From Nocardioides piscis (GTDB lineage Bacteria > Actinomycetota > Actinomycetes > Propionibacteriales > Nocardioidaceae), in the NCBI RefSeq assembly GCF_011300215.1, contig NZ_CP049866.1:248001-312000 (forward strand): a DNA stretch of 64,000 nt, given 5' to 3'. The translations under genes were made by a program, and so were the position numbers. Shown here piece after piece: positions 53,789-62,513 of the stretch (positions are counted from its first letter, which is position 1; each line of letters opens with the position of its first letter). The notes under the pieces were generated by a model. The model had not been told where the DNA came from, did no database searches, and saw nothing but the letters and a program-made list of their open reading frames with translations.

Positions 53789-54388
53789 TCAGGCCAGGTC
53801 CACCAGCGCCGGCAGCGACATCGCCAGCATCTCGAGCAGCTGCTCGCGCGTCATCACCGTTGGGTCGTCGGCCCAGGCGAGGACCAGCTCCTCGGTCATC
53901 GCGGACCAACCGCGCACCATCAGGCGCGTCTGCGGGTTGTCGGTGAGGATCTGCCCCTGGGCGTCCTCGCGGAAGATGCGGTCGGTCAGTGCGGCGCGCC
54001 CTTCCTCATAGAGCGCACGCAGCTCGTCGGAACCGCCGGCGGCCGCGCGGACCAGGGAGCGATAGAGGGTGAGGTTGGCGAGGACGTAGTCGACATAGAC
54101 CCCCAGCGAGGCGAGCAGCCGCTCGAGCGGCTCGCCCTCGGCGGGCGGCGCGGTCTGCGTGACGAGGTCCTCGACGGCGTGGCGGATGACCGCCTCACGG
54201 AAGTCCTGCTTGGAGCCGAAGTAGTGGTAGAGCAGCCCGCGCGATACGCCTGCCTCCTCGGCGAGCACGTCGATCGAGATCTCCTCGACCGAGCGGGTGG
54301 CGAACAGGCGGGCTCCGAGGTCGAGCAGCTGCGCGCGGCGGGCCGCCGGTGAGAGGCGGGTCCTGCTCGACGACGTGGTCACCCCCAC
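53789..54388 (-). CDS. TetR-family transcriptional regulator
   Basis: A 199-residue repressor starting at GTG 54388. The DNA-binding domain is RAQLLDLGARLFATRS, then ISIDVLAEEAGVSRGLLYHYFGSKQDF, a textbook TetR helix-turn-helix. The C-terminal domain (~80-199) is helical and binds an unknown ligand. The divergent monooxygenase gene begins 44 bases away across a palindromic operator, so the protein most likely represses both itself and the monooxygenase/SDR pair. Confidence 0.9.
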   Translation of the reverse strand: MGVTTSSSRTRLSPAARRAQLLDLGARLFATRSVEEISIDVLAEEAGVSRGLLYHYFGSKQDFREAVIRHAVEDLVTQTAPPAEGEPLERLLASLGVYVDYVLANLTLYRSLVRAAAGGSDELRALYEEGRAALTDRIFREDAQGQILTDNPQTRLMVRGWSAMTEELVLAWADDPTVMTREQLLEMLAMSLPALVDLA

Positions 54389-54392
54389 ACTC

Positions 54393-54411
54393 TATTGACG
54401 GATATTCAATA
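54393..54411. promoter_or_regulatory. Operator in the TetR/monooxygenase divergent region
   Basis: TATTGA-N7-TCAATA, perfect 6-bp arms in a 19-bp dyad, lies between the two divergent starts and just upstream of the monooxygenase -10 box. It is the only AT-rich palindrome in the gap and is the likely binding site of the adjacent TetR protein. Confidence 0.6.
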
Positions 54412-54418
54412 ACGCCAA

Positions 54419-54424
54419 TAGGCT
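54419..54424 (+). promoter_or_regulatory. -10 hexamer of the monooxygenase gene
   Basis: TAGGCT ends seven bases before ATG 54432, indicating a leaderless transcript. The -35 position coincides with the palindromic operator. Confidence 0.5.
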
Positions 54425-54431
54425 CGCGCCC

Positions 54432-55934
54432 ATGACTGTCACCACGTTGCCGCAGACCGTCGATCACCTCGTCGTGGGCGCAGGCTTCGCCGGGATCGGT
54501 ATGGCGATCAAGCTGGCCGAGGCCGGCGAGGGTGACTTCCTCGTCATCGAGAAGGACTCCGGGGTCGGCGGCACCTGGCGCGCCAACACCTATCCCGGTG
54601 CCGCGTGCGACGTGCCGAGCCAGCTCTACTCGTTCTCGTTCGCGCCCAACCCGAGCTGGTCGCGCTCGTTCTCCGCCCAGCCGGAGATCGAGGCCTACCT
54701 CCGGGGCGTCGCGGAGAGGTCGGGCACGCTCGACCGCTTCGCGTTCGAGACCGAGATGCTCGACGCCGCGTGGGACGAGGCGAGCCAGCGCTGGCACGTC
54801 CGCACCACCCGCGGCGACGTGGTCGCGCGGACGCTGATCTCCGGCTCCGGCGGGCTCTCGGCGCCCAAGCTGCCCGACATCGAGGGCATCGAGACGTTCC
54901 AGGGCGAGGTCTTCCACTCCGCCCGGTGGAACCACGACGTCGACCTCACCGGCAAGCGGGTCGCCGTGATCGGCACCGGCGCCTCGAGCATCCAGATCGT
55001 CCCGTCGATCCAGCCCGCCGTCGCGCACCTCGACCTCTACCAGCGCACAGCGCCATACGTCATCCCGCGCAGCGACCGCCGCTACACCCGCATCGAGCGG
55101 CTGCTCCTCAAGCACGTCCCCGCCGTCCGGCGCGCCTACCGCACGGCCGTCTACTGGGGCCGCGAGACCTATGTCCCGGCCTTCGTGGTGGACCCCCGGA
55201 TCGCCGCCCCGGCCAAGAAGGCGGCTCGGGCCAACATCGCCAAGGCCATCACCGACCCCGAGCTCCGCGCCAAGGTGACGCCGACCTATGCCCTCGGCTG
55301 CAAGCGGGTGCTGATCTCCAACACCTACTACTCCGCGCTCGCCGCCGACAACGTCGACCTCGTGACCGACCCGATCGCCAAGGTGACCGGCGACGCGATC
55401 GTGACCGCCGACGGCGTCGAGCGACCCATCGACGTGCTGGTCGTCGCCACCGGCTTCCAGACCACCGAGCAGCCGATCGCCGAGCACATCCGCGGCCGCG
55501 GGGGCCGGTCGCTGAGCCAGGTGTGGGCCGAGCGCGGGATGCTGTCCTACAAGGGCACCACGACCCACGGCTTCCCCAACCTCTTCCAGCTCGTCGGCGC
55601 CAACACAGGCCTGGGGCACTCCTCGATGGTCTTCATGATCGAGTCGCAGATCGCCTACGTCCTCGGGGCGCTGCGGACGATGAAGGACAACGGCTACGCG
55701 GCCGTCGAGCCGCGCCAGGAGCCGCAGGACGCCTGGAACGCCGACCTCCAGCAGCGGATGAAGCGGACCGTGTGGTCCCAGGGCGGCTGCTCCAGCTGGT
55801 ATCTCGACGCGCACGGCCGCAACACCACCCTGTGGCCGCGCGCCACCTTCACCTTCCGCAAGCTGCTCTCACGCTTCGACGCGGAGAACTACGACCTGAC
55901 CCCCGTCCGCACCACCGAAGGAGCCCCCGCATGA
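54432..55934 (+). CDS. Flavin-containing (Baeyer-Villiger type) monooxygenase
   Basis: A 500-residue FAD/NADPH enzyme. The FAD motif is VGAGFAGIGMAIKLAEAG, the Baeyer-Villiger fingerprint is FQGEVFHSARWNHDVD (FxGxxxHxxxW), and the NADPH motif is VAVIGTGASSIQIVP. IDVLVVATGFQTTEQP and THGFPNLFQLVGANTG complete the family pattern. It inserts oxygen into ketones or oxidises heteroatoms; the substrate is probably a hydrophobic ketone. The stop overlaps the SDR gene (ATGA). An SDR that interconverts alcohols and ketones beside a Baeyer-Villiger enzyme suggests stepwise oxidation of an alcohol to an ester. Confidence 0.9.
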   Translation: MTVTTLPQTVDHLVVGAGFAGIGMAIKLAEAGEGDFLVIEKDSGVGGTWRANTYPGAACDVPSQLYSFSFAPNPSWSRSFSAQPEIEAYLRGVAERSGTLDRFAFETEMLDAAWDEASQRWHVRTTRGDVVARTLISGSGGLSAPKLPDIEGIETFQGEVFHSARWNHDVDLTGKRVAVIGTGASSIQIVPSIQPAVAHLDLYQRTAPYVIPRSDRRYTRIERLLLKHVPAVRRAYRTAVYWGRETYVPAFVVDPRIAAPAKKAARANIAKAITDPELRAKVTPTYALGCKRVLISNTYYSALAADNVDLVTDPIAKVTGDAIVTADGVERPIDVLVVATGFQTTEQPIAEHIRGRGGRSLSQVWAERGMLSYKGTTTHGFPNLFQLVGANTGLGHSSMVFMIESQIAYVLGALRTMKDNGYAAVEPRQEPQDAWNADLQQRMKRTVWSQGGCSSWYLDAHGRNTTLWPRATFTFRKLLSRFDAENYDLTPVRTTEGAPA

Positions 55935-56764
55935 GCCTCGACAACCTCACCGACAAGGTCGTCGCCATCACCGGCGCCGGCTCGGGCATCGGCCGCGCGC
56001 TGGCGATCCAGTCCGCGGCCCAGGGCGGGCTCCTCGCGCTGGCCGACTGGGACGCCGAGGGTCTCGCTCAGACCGTCGACCTGGTCAAGGCACACGGTGC
56101 CGAGGTCCGCAGCGACGTCGTCGACGTCGCCGACCGGGCCGCGGTCGCACAGTGGGCCACCGACGTGGTCGGCCAGTTCGGGCGGGTCAACCTGCTGGTC
56201 AACAACGCCGGGGTCTCGGTCACCGGCCACTTCGAGCAGATGACGTATGCCGACTTCGACTGGATCCTCGGCATCAACCTCGTCGGCGTGGTCAACGGCA
56301 CGAAGGAGTTCCTGCCCCACCTGATCGCCTCCGGCAACGGCGCGGTCGTCAACATCTCCTCGCTGTTCGGGCTCGTCTCGATCCCCGGCCAGACGGCCTA
56401 CAACGCCACGAAGTACGCCGTCCGCGGCTTCACCGAGGCGCTGCGCGAGGAGATGCTCGTCGACCGCCACCCCGTCACCGTCACCTGCGTCCACCCGGGC
56501 GGGATCAAGACCGGCATCGTCCGCAACGGCCGCACCACGGCCGGTGAGGACCACGCCCGGCTGACCAGCACCTTCGACGCGAAGCTGGCCAAGACGACCG
56601 CGGACAAGGCGGCCTCGACCATCCTCAAGGGCGCGCTCAACGGCAAGGCGCGCGTGCTCGTCGGTGCCGACGCGCACGTCCTGCACCACTTCGCCAAGCT
56701 CACCGGCTCGCGCTACCAGGACGTCGTCGCCCGGGTCGCCCCGCGCGTGACGCGAGGTCGATAG
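55931..56764 (+). CDS. Short-chain dehydrogenase/reductase
   Basis: A 277-residue classical SDR. The cofactor site is VVAITGAGSGIGRALAIQSA, followed by LLVNNAGVSVTG; the active site is VNISSLFGLVS with catalytic YNATKYAVRG (YxxxK) and CVHPGGIKTGIV. It oxidises a secondary alcohol or reduces a ketone with NAD(P). It starts at an ATGA overlap with the monooxygenase and is presumably under the same TetR control. Confidence 0.92.
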   Translation: MSLDNLTDKVVAITGAGSGIGRALAIQSAAQGGLLALADWDAEGLAQTVDLVKAHGAEVRSDVVDVADRAAVAQWATDVVGQFGRVNLLVNNAGVSVTGHFEQMTYADFDWILGINLVGVVNGTKEFLPHLIASGNGAVVNISSLFGLVSIPGQTAYNATKYAVRGFTEALREEMLVDRHPVTVTCVHPGGIKTGIVRNGRTTAGEDHARLTSTFDAKLAKTTADKAASTILKGALNGKARVLVGADAHVLHHFAKLTGSRYQDVVARVAPRVTRGR

Positions 56765-56767
56765 CGT
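56762..56767 (+). promoter_or_regulatory. -10 hexamer of the DUF402 gene
   Basis: TAGCGT starts within the SDR stop codon and ends seven bases before ATG 56775; a leaderless start of the DUF402 gene is predicted. Confidence 0.45.
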
Positions 56768-56774
56768 CTGCCGC

Positions 56775-57332
56775 ATGCCTCATCCGCCCGGAACGCTCGT
56801 CCGCTGCGAGCTGACCAAGTGGGGCGGCAGTCCCCACTGGTCGTATGCCGCCGTGCTGCTCGGCGACGACCAGCACGGCACCTGGCTGGGTTTCCCCGCC
56901 GGCACCCGCTTCGAACGGCCGGGCCGGTCGTTCGTCGGCCGGCACGACCACGTGGGTCTGGTCCCCGCTCCCGTCGCGGGGCGAGCACCGTGGCACCTGG
57001 CGACGTTCCACACGGCCGGGTCGCCCTGGCCGAGCCTCGGCGGGTCGGCAGCGGAGATCTACATCGACGTCACGACCCCCGCCGAGTGGGACGGCACGGT
57101 GCTGCGGGCCGTCGACCTCGACCTCGACGTGGTGCGCGGCTTCAACGGCACGGTGATCGTCGACGACGAGGACGAGTTCCTCGAGCACCAGGCCGCCTAC
57201 GACTACCCGCCCGAGGTGGTCGCCGCTGCCCGGGCCAGCGCCGACGCCCTGGTGGCGCTCGTGGGAGGGCGCGCAGCGCCGTACGACGGGGCGCACGGGG
57301 TGTGGCTGGACCGGCTGCACTCCCTGCGGTGA
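56775..57332 (+). CDS. DUF402-domain protein
   Basis: A 185-residue protein with the DUF402/FomD-like barrel: YIDVTTPAEWDG, then RAVDLDLDVVRGFNGTVIV, whose Asp residues form the metal site, and DDEDEFLEH. Members such as nucleoside phosphatase-like FomD hydrolyse nucleotide-phosphonates, so a nucleotide hydrolase role is possible. It follows the SDR gene by 10 bases but has its own promoter-like hexamer. Convergent with the exporter gene. Confidence 0.85.
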   Translation: MPHPPGTLVRCELTKWGGSPHWSYAAVLLGDDQHGTWLGFPAGTRFERPGRSFVGRHDHVGLVPAPVAGRAPWHLATFHTAGSPWPSLGGSAAEIYIDVTTPAEWDGTVLRAVDLDLDVVRGFNGTVIVDDEDEFLEHQAAYDYPPEVVAAARASADALVALVGGRAAPYDGAHGVWLDRLHSLR

Positions 57333-57354
57333 CCGGCGGCGGCTCGGCGCGACT

Positions 57355-58698
57355 TCAGCTGACCCGCGGCGCCCGCGACCTGCCCCGCCGAGGGACCCGC
57401 AGCGGACCCACGAGCCGGGGTCCGGCCAGCCGCTCCTCCAGGCGCCTGGTCTCGCGCTTGAGGGGCTGGGCAAGGTATTCGCCCAGGATCACGCCGGAGG
57501 CCAGGGCGACGGCGACGGAGGCGGCCGTCATCATCGCGAACATGCCCTGCGAGGTCGCCGGCCCGCCGGCCGAGAGCAGCGACAGCCCGCGATAGATCGA
57601 CAGTCCGGGCAGCAGCGGCACGATCGCGGAGACGGCCACGACCAGCGGCGGGACCCGGAAACGCCCAGCGACGGCATAGGCGACGAGTCCGACGGTGAAG
57701 GCCCCGGTCGCCGCTGCCCACGTGCGACCGAATCCGGAGTCGGCGACGACGGCGTGGAGCAGGGTCGCCAGCCCCGACGTCAGCGCGATCGGGACCAGGA
57801 CCCGCCAGGGGGCATAGCAGGCGAACGCAAAGGCCGCGGCCGAGACGGCTGCGCCCACCACCCCGATCAGGACGTGGTGGCCCAGCGCCTGGCCCGGGAC
57901 CAGCCGGCCGAGGTCGATGCCGAGGACGTCGGCGACGGACAGTCCACCGCTGACGCCCGCGATGATCCCGGCGGTCGCGAGCAGGGCCTCGATCACCCGG
58001 GCGCCCGCGGTGACGTAGAAGCCGGTCAACGCGTCCTGGATCGCACCCATGAAGCCGATGCCGGCCAGCAGCATCACGATGTTGGCGGTGATCACGAGCG
58101 ACAGGTCGACCTCGAGCGGGGTCGCCGCCACCGCCACCGCGAAGAGCGTGGCGATCGCCCCACCAGCGACCTGGAGATAGAACGTCGGCAGCCGCCGGCG
58201 TGCGAGCCGAAGCTGCGCGCGGTCGATCGTCATCGCCGCCGCCGACGCGATGAGCGCGACCAGCGGCCCGCCCCCGAGGAAGACGGCGACGCTGGCACAC
58301 ATCAGACCCCAGGCCAGGGTCACCGACCAGCGCGGCCACGGGTGCCCGGTGGAGACGATCGTCGCCATCCGCGAGCGGGCGAGATAGAGGTCCATCCGGT
58401 TGGCGAGCAGGTCGCGGACGAGGTGGTCGACCTGGGTGAGGTCTTCATAGTCGATGTCCTTGCTCTTGATCTTGCGGATCATCAGCACCGGCGGCTCCTC
58501 GGGCGACCCGTGGAAGCTCATCGACACCGACGTGAAGGTCACGTCGATCTCAGGGTGCCGCAGCCCGAGGTGCCGGGCGACCGACTGCATCGTCGCCGTG
58601 ACGTCGGCCGCACCCGCACCGGAGGACAGCAGCACCTCACCAATGCGCAGGCACAGGTCCAGGGTCAGGTTGAGCTCGCGCTGGTCGTCCACCACCAC
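57355..58698 (-). CDS. Threonine/serine exporter (ThrE) family membrane protein
   Basis: A 447-residue protein. The N-terminal soluble part (LDLCLRIGEVLLSSGAGAAD, VTFTSVSMSFHG) is followed by about ten membrane helices in two blocks, the ThrE/DUF1212 and DUF3815 arrangement fused in one chain as in corynebacterial ThrE. It exports small amino acids or related compounds, driven by proton motive force. The start is taken as GTG 58698 (VVVDDQRELNLTL), as the upstream residues of the open frame are not typical. Several GTG codons there make this uncertain by a few residues. Divergent from the ligase gene at 58762. Confidence 0.85.
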   Translation of the reverse strand: MVVDDQRELNLTLDLCLRIGEVLLSSGAGAADVTATMQSVARHLGLRHPEIDVTFTSVSMSFHGSPEEPPVLMIRKIKSKDIDYEDLTQVDHLVRDLLANRMDLYLARSRMATIVSTGHPWPRWSVTLAWGLMCASVAVFLGGGPLVALIASAAAMTIDRAQLRLARRRLPTFYLQVAGGAIATLFAVAVAATPLEVDLSLVITANIVMLLAGIGFMGAIQDALTGFYVTAGARVIEALLATAGIIAGVSGGLSVADVLGIDLGRLVPGQALGHHVLIGVVGAAVSAAAFAFACYAPWRVLVPIALTSGLATLLHAVVADSGFGRTWAAATGAFTVGLVAYAVAGRFRVPPLVVAVSAIVPLLPGLSIYRGLSLLSAGGPATSQGMFAMMTAASVAVALASGVILGEYLAQPLKRETRRLEERLAGPRLVGPLRVPRRGRSRAPRVS

Positions 58699-58749
58699 GC
58701 CATGTTCGCACCCGCTCCTGCGGGTGACGCACCGACGCCACCCGCTCCC

Positions 58750-58755
58750 TACGAT
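58750..58755 (+). promoter_or_regulatory. -10 hexamer of the YbdK-type gene
   Basis: TACGAT ends six bases before GTG 58762, fixing that codon as a leaderless start. Confidence 0.5.
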
Positions 58756-58761
58756 GGGTGG

Positions 58762-59889
58762 GTGCGCATCGACTTCCACGCCTCACCGGCTCCGACGCTC
58801 GGCGTGGAGTGGGAGTTCGCCATCGTCGACCGTGAGACCCGCGACCTCTCCAACACCGCCGCCGAGCTCTTCGCCGCTGCCGGTCCGCAGCTGGCCGACC
58901 CGTCGCGTCTGCACAAGGAGATGCTGCGCAACACCGTCGAGGTCGTGACGGGTGTCTGCGGAACGGTCGCCGAGGCAGTCGCCGATCTCCGCACCACCCT
59001 GGGCGTCGTGCTTCCGGCGGCCGACGACCTGGGTGTCGACCTGCTCGGATCCGGCACCCACCCGTTCGCGAACTGGTCGGCGCAGCAGCTCACCGACGGC
59101 CCACGCTACGAGGAGCTGATCAACCGCACCCAGTGGTGGGGCCGGCAGATGCTGATCTGGGGGGTGCACGTCCACGTCGGGCTGCCCGAGCGCGATCGCG
59201 TGATGCCGGTGCTGTCCGCGATGCTCAACACCTATCCCCACCTCCTGGCCCTCTCGGCCAGCTCACCCGTCTGGGCCGGGCAGGACACCGGCTACGCCTC
59301 CAACCGGTCGCAGATGTTCCAGCAGCTGCCGACCGCGGGGCTGCCGTTCACGTTCGAGACCTGGGAACAGTTCGAGTCCTGCATCGGCGACCAGACCACG
59401 ACCGGCGTGGTCGACACGATGGCCGACGTGCGCTGGGACATCCGGCCCGCACCCCACCTCGGGACGATCGAGAACCGGGTGTGCGACGGGATGTCCGACA
59501 TTAACGAGCTCGCCGCCCTGACGGCTCTCATCCACTGCCTGGTCGTCGACCTCGACACCAGGCTCGCGGCCGGCGAGACGCTGCCCACGATGCCGCCGTG
59601 GCACGTGCAGGAGAACAAGTGGCGTGCAGCGCGCTACGGCCTGGACGCGATCGTCATCCTCGACGGCTCGTCGCGCGAGCGGTTGGTCACCGACGACCTC
59701 GACGACCTGCTCGAGCAGCTCACCCCGGTCGCGCGTCGTCTCGACTGCGAGGCCGAGCTGCGCTCGGTCGCCGACATCCCCCGCAACGGCGCCTCCTACC
59801 AGCGACAGCGCAAGATCGCCGCCGCCAGCGGTGGTGACCTCGTGGCCGTCGTCGACTCGGTGGTCGCCGAGCTGCACGCCTCGCTCTGA
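58762..59889 (+). CDS. YbdK-type glutamate-cysteine ligase-like carboxylate-amine ligase
   Basis: A 375-residue ATP-grasp-like ligase of the GCS2/YbdK family. Motifs: PTLGVEWEFAIVD (Mg/ATP-binding Glu), MLRNTVEVVTGVC, WGVHVHVGLPERD, RPAPHLGTIENRVCDGMSD and the C-terminal YGLDAIVILDG. Members make gamma-glutamyl bonds, with weak glutamate-cysteine ligase activity in some; actinobacteria instead use mycothiol, so the substrate could be different. No neighbouring biosynthetic genes help. Start GTG 58762 is set by the -10 box. Confidence 0.88.
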   Translation: MRIDFHASPAPTLGVEWEFAIVDRETRDLSNTAAELFAAAGPQLADPSRLHKEMLRNTVEVVTGVCGTVAEAVADLRTTLGVVLPAADDLGVDLLGSGTHPFANWSAQQLTDGPRYEELINRTQWWGRQMLIWGVHVHVGLPERDRVMPVLSAMLNTYPHLLALSASSPVWAGQDTGYASNRSQMFQQLPTAGLPFTFETWEQFESCIGDQTTTGVVDTMADVRWDIRPAPHLGTIENRVCDGMSDINELAALTALIHCLVVDLDTRLAAGETLPTMPPWHVQENKWRAARYGLDAIVILDGSSRERLVTDDLDDLLEQLTPVARRLDCEAELRSVADIPRNGASYQRQRKIAAASGGDLVAVVDSVVAELHASL

Positions 59890-59908
59890 CCCCTGCCCCG
59901 CGCCCCGC

Positions 59909-61009
59909 TCACTCGCGCGGCGGCGGGAGCGCGTCGGTCGACTCCAGCTGCCCCATCCCGGTCAGCATCAGCAGGTCCGAGACCACCGCGCGCAGCTGCG
60001 CCAGCACGACCTCCACCGAGAGGGCCGCCTCCCGGGGGAGCTGCGCTGTCGCCATACCGACTGCGACGAGCGCCGGCCGGGCGACCACCGCGAGCCGATC
60101 CGCCTGGAGCTCGTCGGCGACGAGGTCGACTGCGTCGGCGAGCTGACGAGCAACCAAGGCATAGTCGGACGGCACCGACCGGTGACGGTAGGCCGCCATG
60201 GCGACGTAGCGCGCGAGCACGCGGGTGCTGCGCAACGACCTGTCCAGCGGCTCCACGAGGTCGGCCAACCGCCGCAGGCCGGGCTTGTGGCGGACCCGGA
60301 AGGGCGAGGAGCGGACCACGGCCAGACCCTCGTGGGCAGCCTGCTGGAGCTCGTCGATGAGGTAGTCGGTGGTGCGGGCGTCGGCGAGCAGGACGAGCGC
60401 GGGCTCGACCTCGCCGTTGAGCATCACGTCGGCCGCGGCCCGCAGCAGCTCGGCCTCCTTGCGGAGCACTCGTGCGGCTTGCTCTCGCGGCCTGCGCAGG
60501 GGTGCCGCAGGCACGACCGTGGCAGCGACCAGGGCCACTGCTCCCCCGATGAGCGCATCGGTCCAGCGGATCAGGGCGCCACCGGGACTGACGACCAGGG
60601 TCGTCACCACGATCGACTGCACTGCCGCCTGCGTCACCAGCAGCGGCCCGCCGTCGAGCAGCAGGGCGAGCGACATCGCCAGCGTCACCACCAGGGTGAT
60701 CTGCCACCAACCGGTGCCGAGCCAGACCACCAGGAGGTCGCCCATCAGCACCCCGACAGCGACTCCGACCGTCACCTCCGCCACCCGGCGCAGCCGCTGG
60801 CCGTAGGAGGTGCCGAGCGCCACCACCGCCGCGATCGGTGCGAAGAACGGCACGTCGTGGCCGAGGAGGTCCTTGGCGATCAACCACGCCACACCGGCCG
60901 CCACGGCACACTGCCCGATCGCGAACGACTTGGAGCGCAGCCGGCCCACCCGCGCGCGCATCGACATCCGGCTGCGTGACCACGCGCGATCGAGCGGGCT
61001 CGCCTCCAT
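59909..61009 (-). CDS. FUSC/aromatic-acid exporter-like membrane protein
   Basis: A 366-residue protein with six N-terminal membrane helices (GQCAVAAGVAWLIAKDLLG to AALVAATVV) and a long helical cytosolic C-terminal region with RPREQAARVLRKEAELLRAA, resembling the ArAE/FUSC family. Related proteins export aromatic carboxylic acids or act as membrane stress proteins. ATG 61009 (MEASPLDRAWSR) follows AGGA at seven bases; an ATG seven codons upstream (61030) lacks such a site. It is convergent with the ligase gene. Confidence 0.78.
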   Translation of the reverse strand: MEASPLDRAWSRSRMSMRARVGRLRSKSFAIGQCAVAAGVAWLIAKDLLGHDVPFFAPIAAVVALGTSYGQRLRRVAEVTVGVAVGVLMGDLLVVWLGTGWWQITLVVTLAMSLALLLDGGPLLVTQAAVQSIVVTTLVVSPGGALIRWTDALIGGAVALVAATVVPAAPLRRPREQAARVLRKEAELLRAAADVMLNGEVEPALVLLADARTTDYLIDELQQAAHEGLAVVRSSPFRVRHKPGLRRLADLVEPLDRSLRSTRVLARYVAMAAYRHRSVPSDYALVARQLADAVDLVADELQADRLAVVARPALVAVGMATAQLPREAALSVEVVLAQLRAVVSDLLMLTGMGQLESTDALPPPRE

Positions 61010-61117
61010 GCTCAGATCCTGCCAGAGCATCACGTCCGTGCCCGATCGTCGTTTCCCTTGTGGCACCGACCGGATCAGGCAAGGATCGGGGCCACTCCGA
61101 CGAGAGGGCTGTCCCGC

Positions 61118-62513
61118 GTGGCCACACTGATCGACCCCCCATCCGCCGCATTCCTCTATGCGGAGAGCCGGACCCAGCCGATGCACGTGGGCGGCCTGCA
61201 GCTGTTCAAGAAGCCCGAGGGCGCCGGCAAGGACTACGTGCGCGAGATGTATGAGTCGATGTCGTCGCCACAGGCGATCTCGCCGCTGTTCCTCAAGCAC
61301 CCTCGCCGCTCCCTGACCACCGGCGGGCAATACGTCTGGGAGCCCGACGCCCAGTTCGACATCGAGCACCACGTGCGGCACAGCGCGCTGCCCAAGCCGG
61401 GTCGCTATCGCGAGCTGCTCGACCTCTGCTCGCGCCTGCACTCGTCGCGGCTCGCGCGCGAGCGTCCGCTCTGGGAGGCCCACGTCATCGAGGGACTGCG
61501 CGACGGACGCGTGGCGATGTACACCAAGGTCCACCACGGGCTCGTCGACGGAGTCTCGGCTATGCGGCTGATGCAGAGCGTGCTCAGCACCGACCCCGAG
61601 CAGCGCGACATGCCCCCGCCGTGGGGTGCGCGCCCGTCGTCGGCGCCTGAGCGACCGACGGCGGAGGCGGACCTGACGCAGATCCCGATGAGCGCGTTGC
61701 GTACGGCGCTGGGCATCACCGCTGAGGCTGCCGGGATGCCCGCGGCGCTGATCAGGACGCTCAACGCCGGGGTCCGCAACGAGACGTCCGCCCTCTCGCT
61801 CCACGCTCCCCGCACCATCTTCAACCAGTCGATCACCGGCTCCCGCCGCTTCGCGGCCCAGGACTGGCCGGTCGAGCGGATGCGGGCGGTCGGCAAGGCG
61901 ACCGGCACCACCATCAACGACGTCGTGATGGCGATGTGCAGCGGCGCCCTGCGCAGCTATCTCCTCGACCAGCACTCCCTCCCGGACACCTCGCTCGTCG
62001 CGATGGTGCCCGTCGGGCTCAACGCCAAGGACTCCCAGGTCGCCTCGGCCGACGGCGGCAACGCGGTCGGCGCGGTGATGGTCCAGCTCGGGACCCACCT
62101 GCCGTCCGCCGGCGACCGGCTGGAGTCGGTGCACCGGTCGATGGACCGGGGCAAGGCCGCCCTGTCCTCGATGACTCCCACCCAGATCCTGGCGATGAGT
62201 GCGATCGGGATGATCCCCTCGGCCCTCATCCCGATGCTGCGGCTGCAGGGCATCGTCCGGCCGCCGTTCAACGTGATCATCAGCAACGTCCCCGGCCCCA
62301 GCAGACGCAGTACTACAACGGCGCCCAGCTGGTCGGCACCTATCCCTCTCGATCCCCATCAACGGCATGGCGCTCAACATCACCTGCACGTCCTACGACG
62401 GCAAGATGGGCTTCGGGATCACCGGCTGCCGGCGCACCGTGCCCAGCCTCCAGCGGTTGCTGGGCCACCTCGACGAGGAGCTCGAGGCCCTGGAGAAGGC
62501 TGCCGGGGTCTGA
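61118..62513 (+). CDS. WS/DGAT-family wax ester synthase/acyltransferase (two one-base frameshifts)
   Basis: The GTG at 61118 begins ATLIDPPSAAFLYAESRTQP. The active-site motif HHxxxDG is present as KVHHGLVDGVS, and the domain continues through DVVMAMCSGALRSYLL and NVIISNVPGP. Beyond 62296 the frame goes wrong. Adding one C at 62296-62299 and one at 62344-62346 restores QQTQYYNGAQLVGTYPLSIP and ...LLGHLDEELEALEKAAGV with a TGA at 62511. The repaired enzyme is ~465 residues, normal for the family, making triacylglycerol or wax ester. As written, the frame runs on to 62671 through repeats. Two losses in 50 bases point to sequence error. Confidence 0.85.

Noticed and set aside
57754-58761. Long open frame upstream of the YbdK-type gene
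   Set aside because: It is antisense to the ThrE-like exporter, low in sequence complexity and unlike any family; the real start is GTG 58762.
59624-60979. Large plus-strand open frame over the FUSC-like gene
   Set aside because: Its translation is Arg/His-rich and shadow-like; the minus-strand gene has clear membrane helices.
61031-62389. Extension of the FUSC-like gene upstream
   Set aside because: It is antisense to the WS/DGAT gene; no family similarity and a good start exists at 61009.
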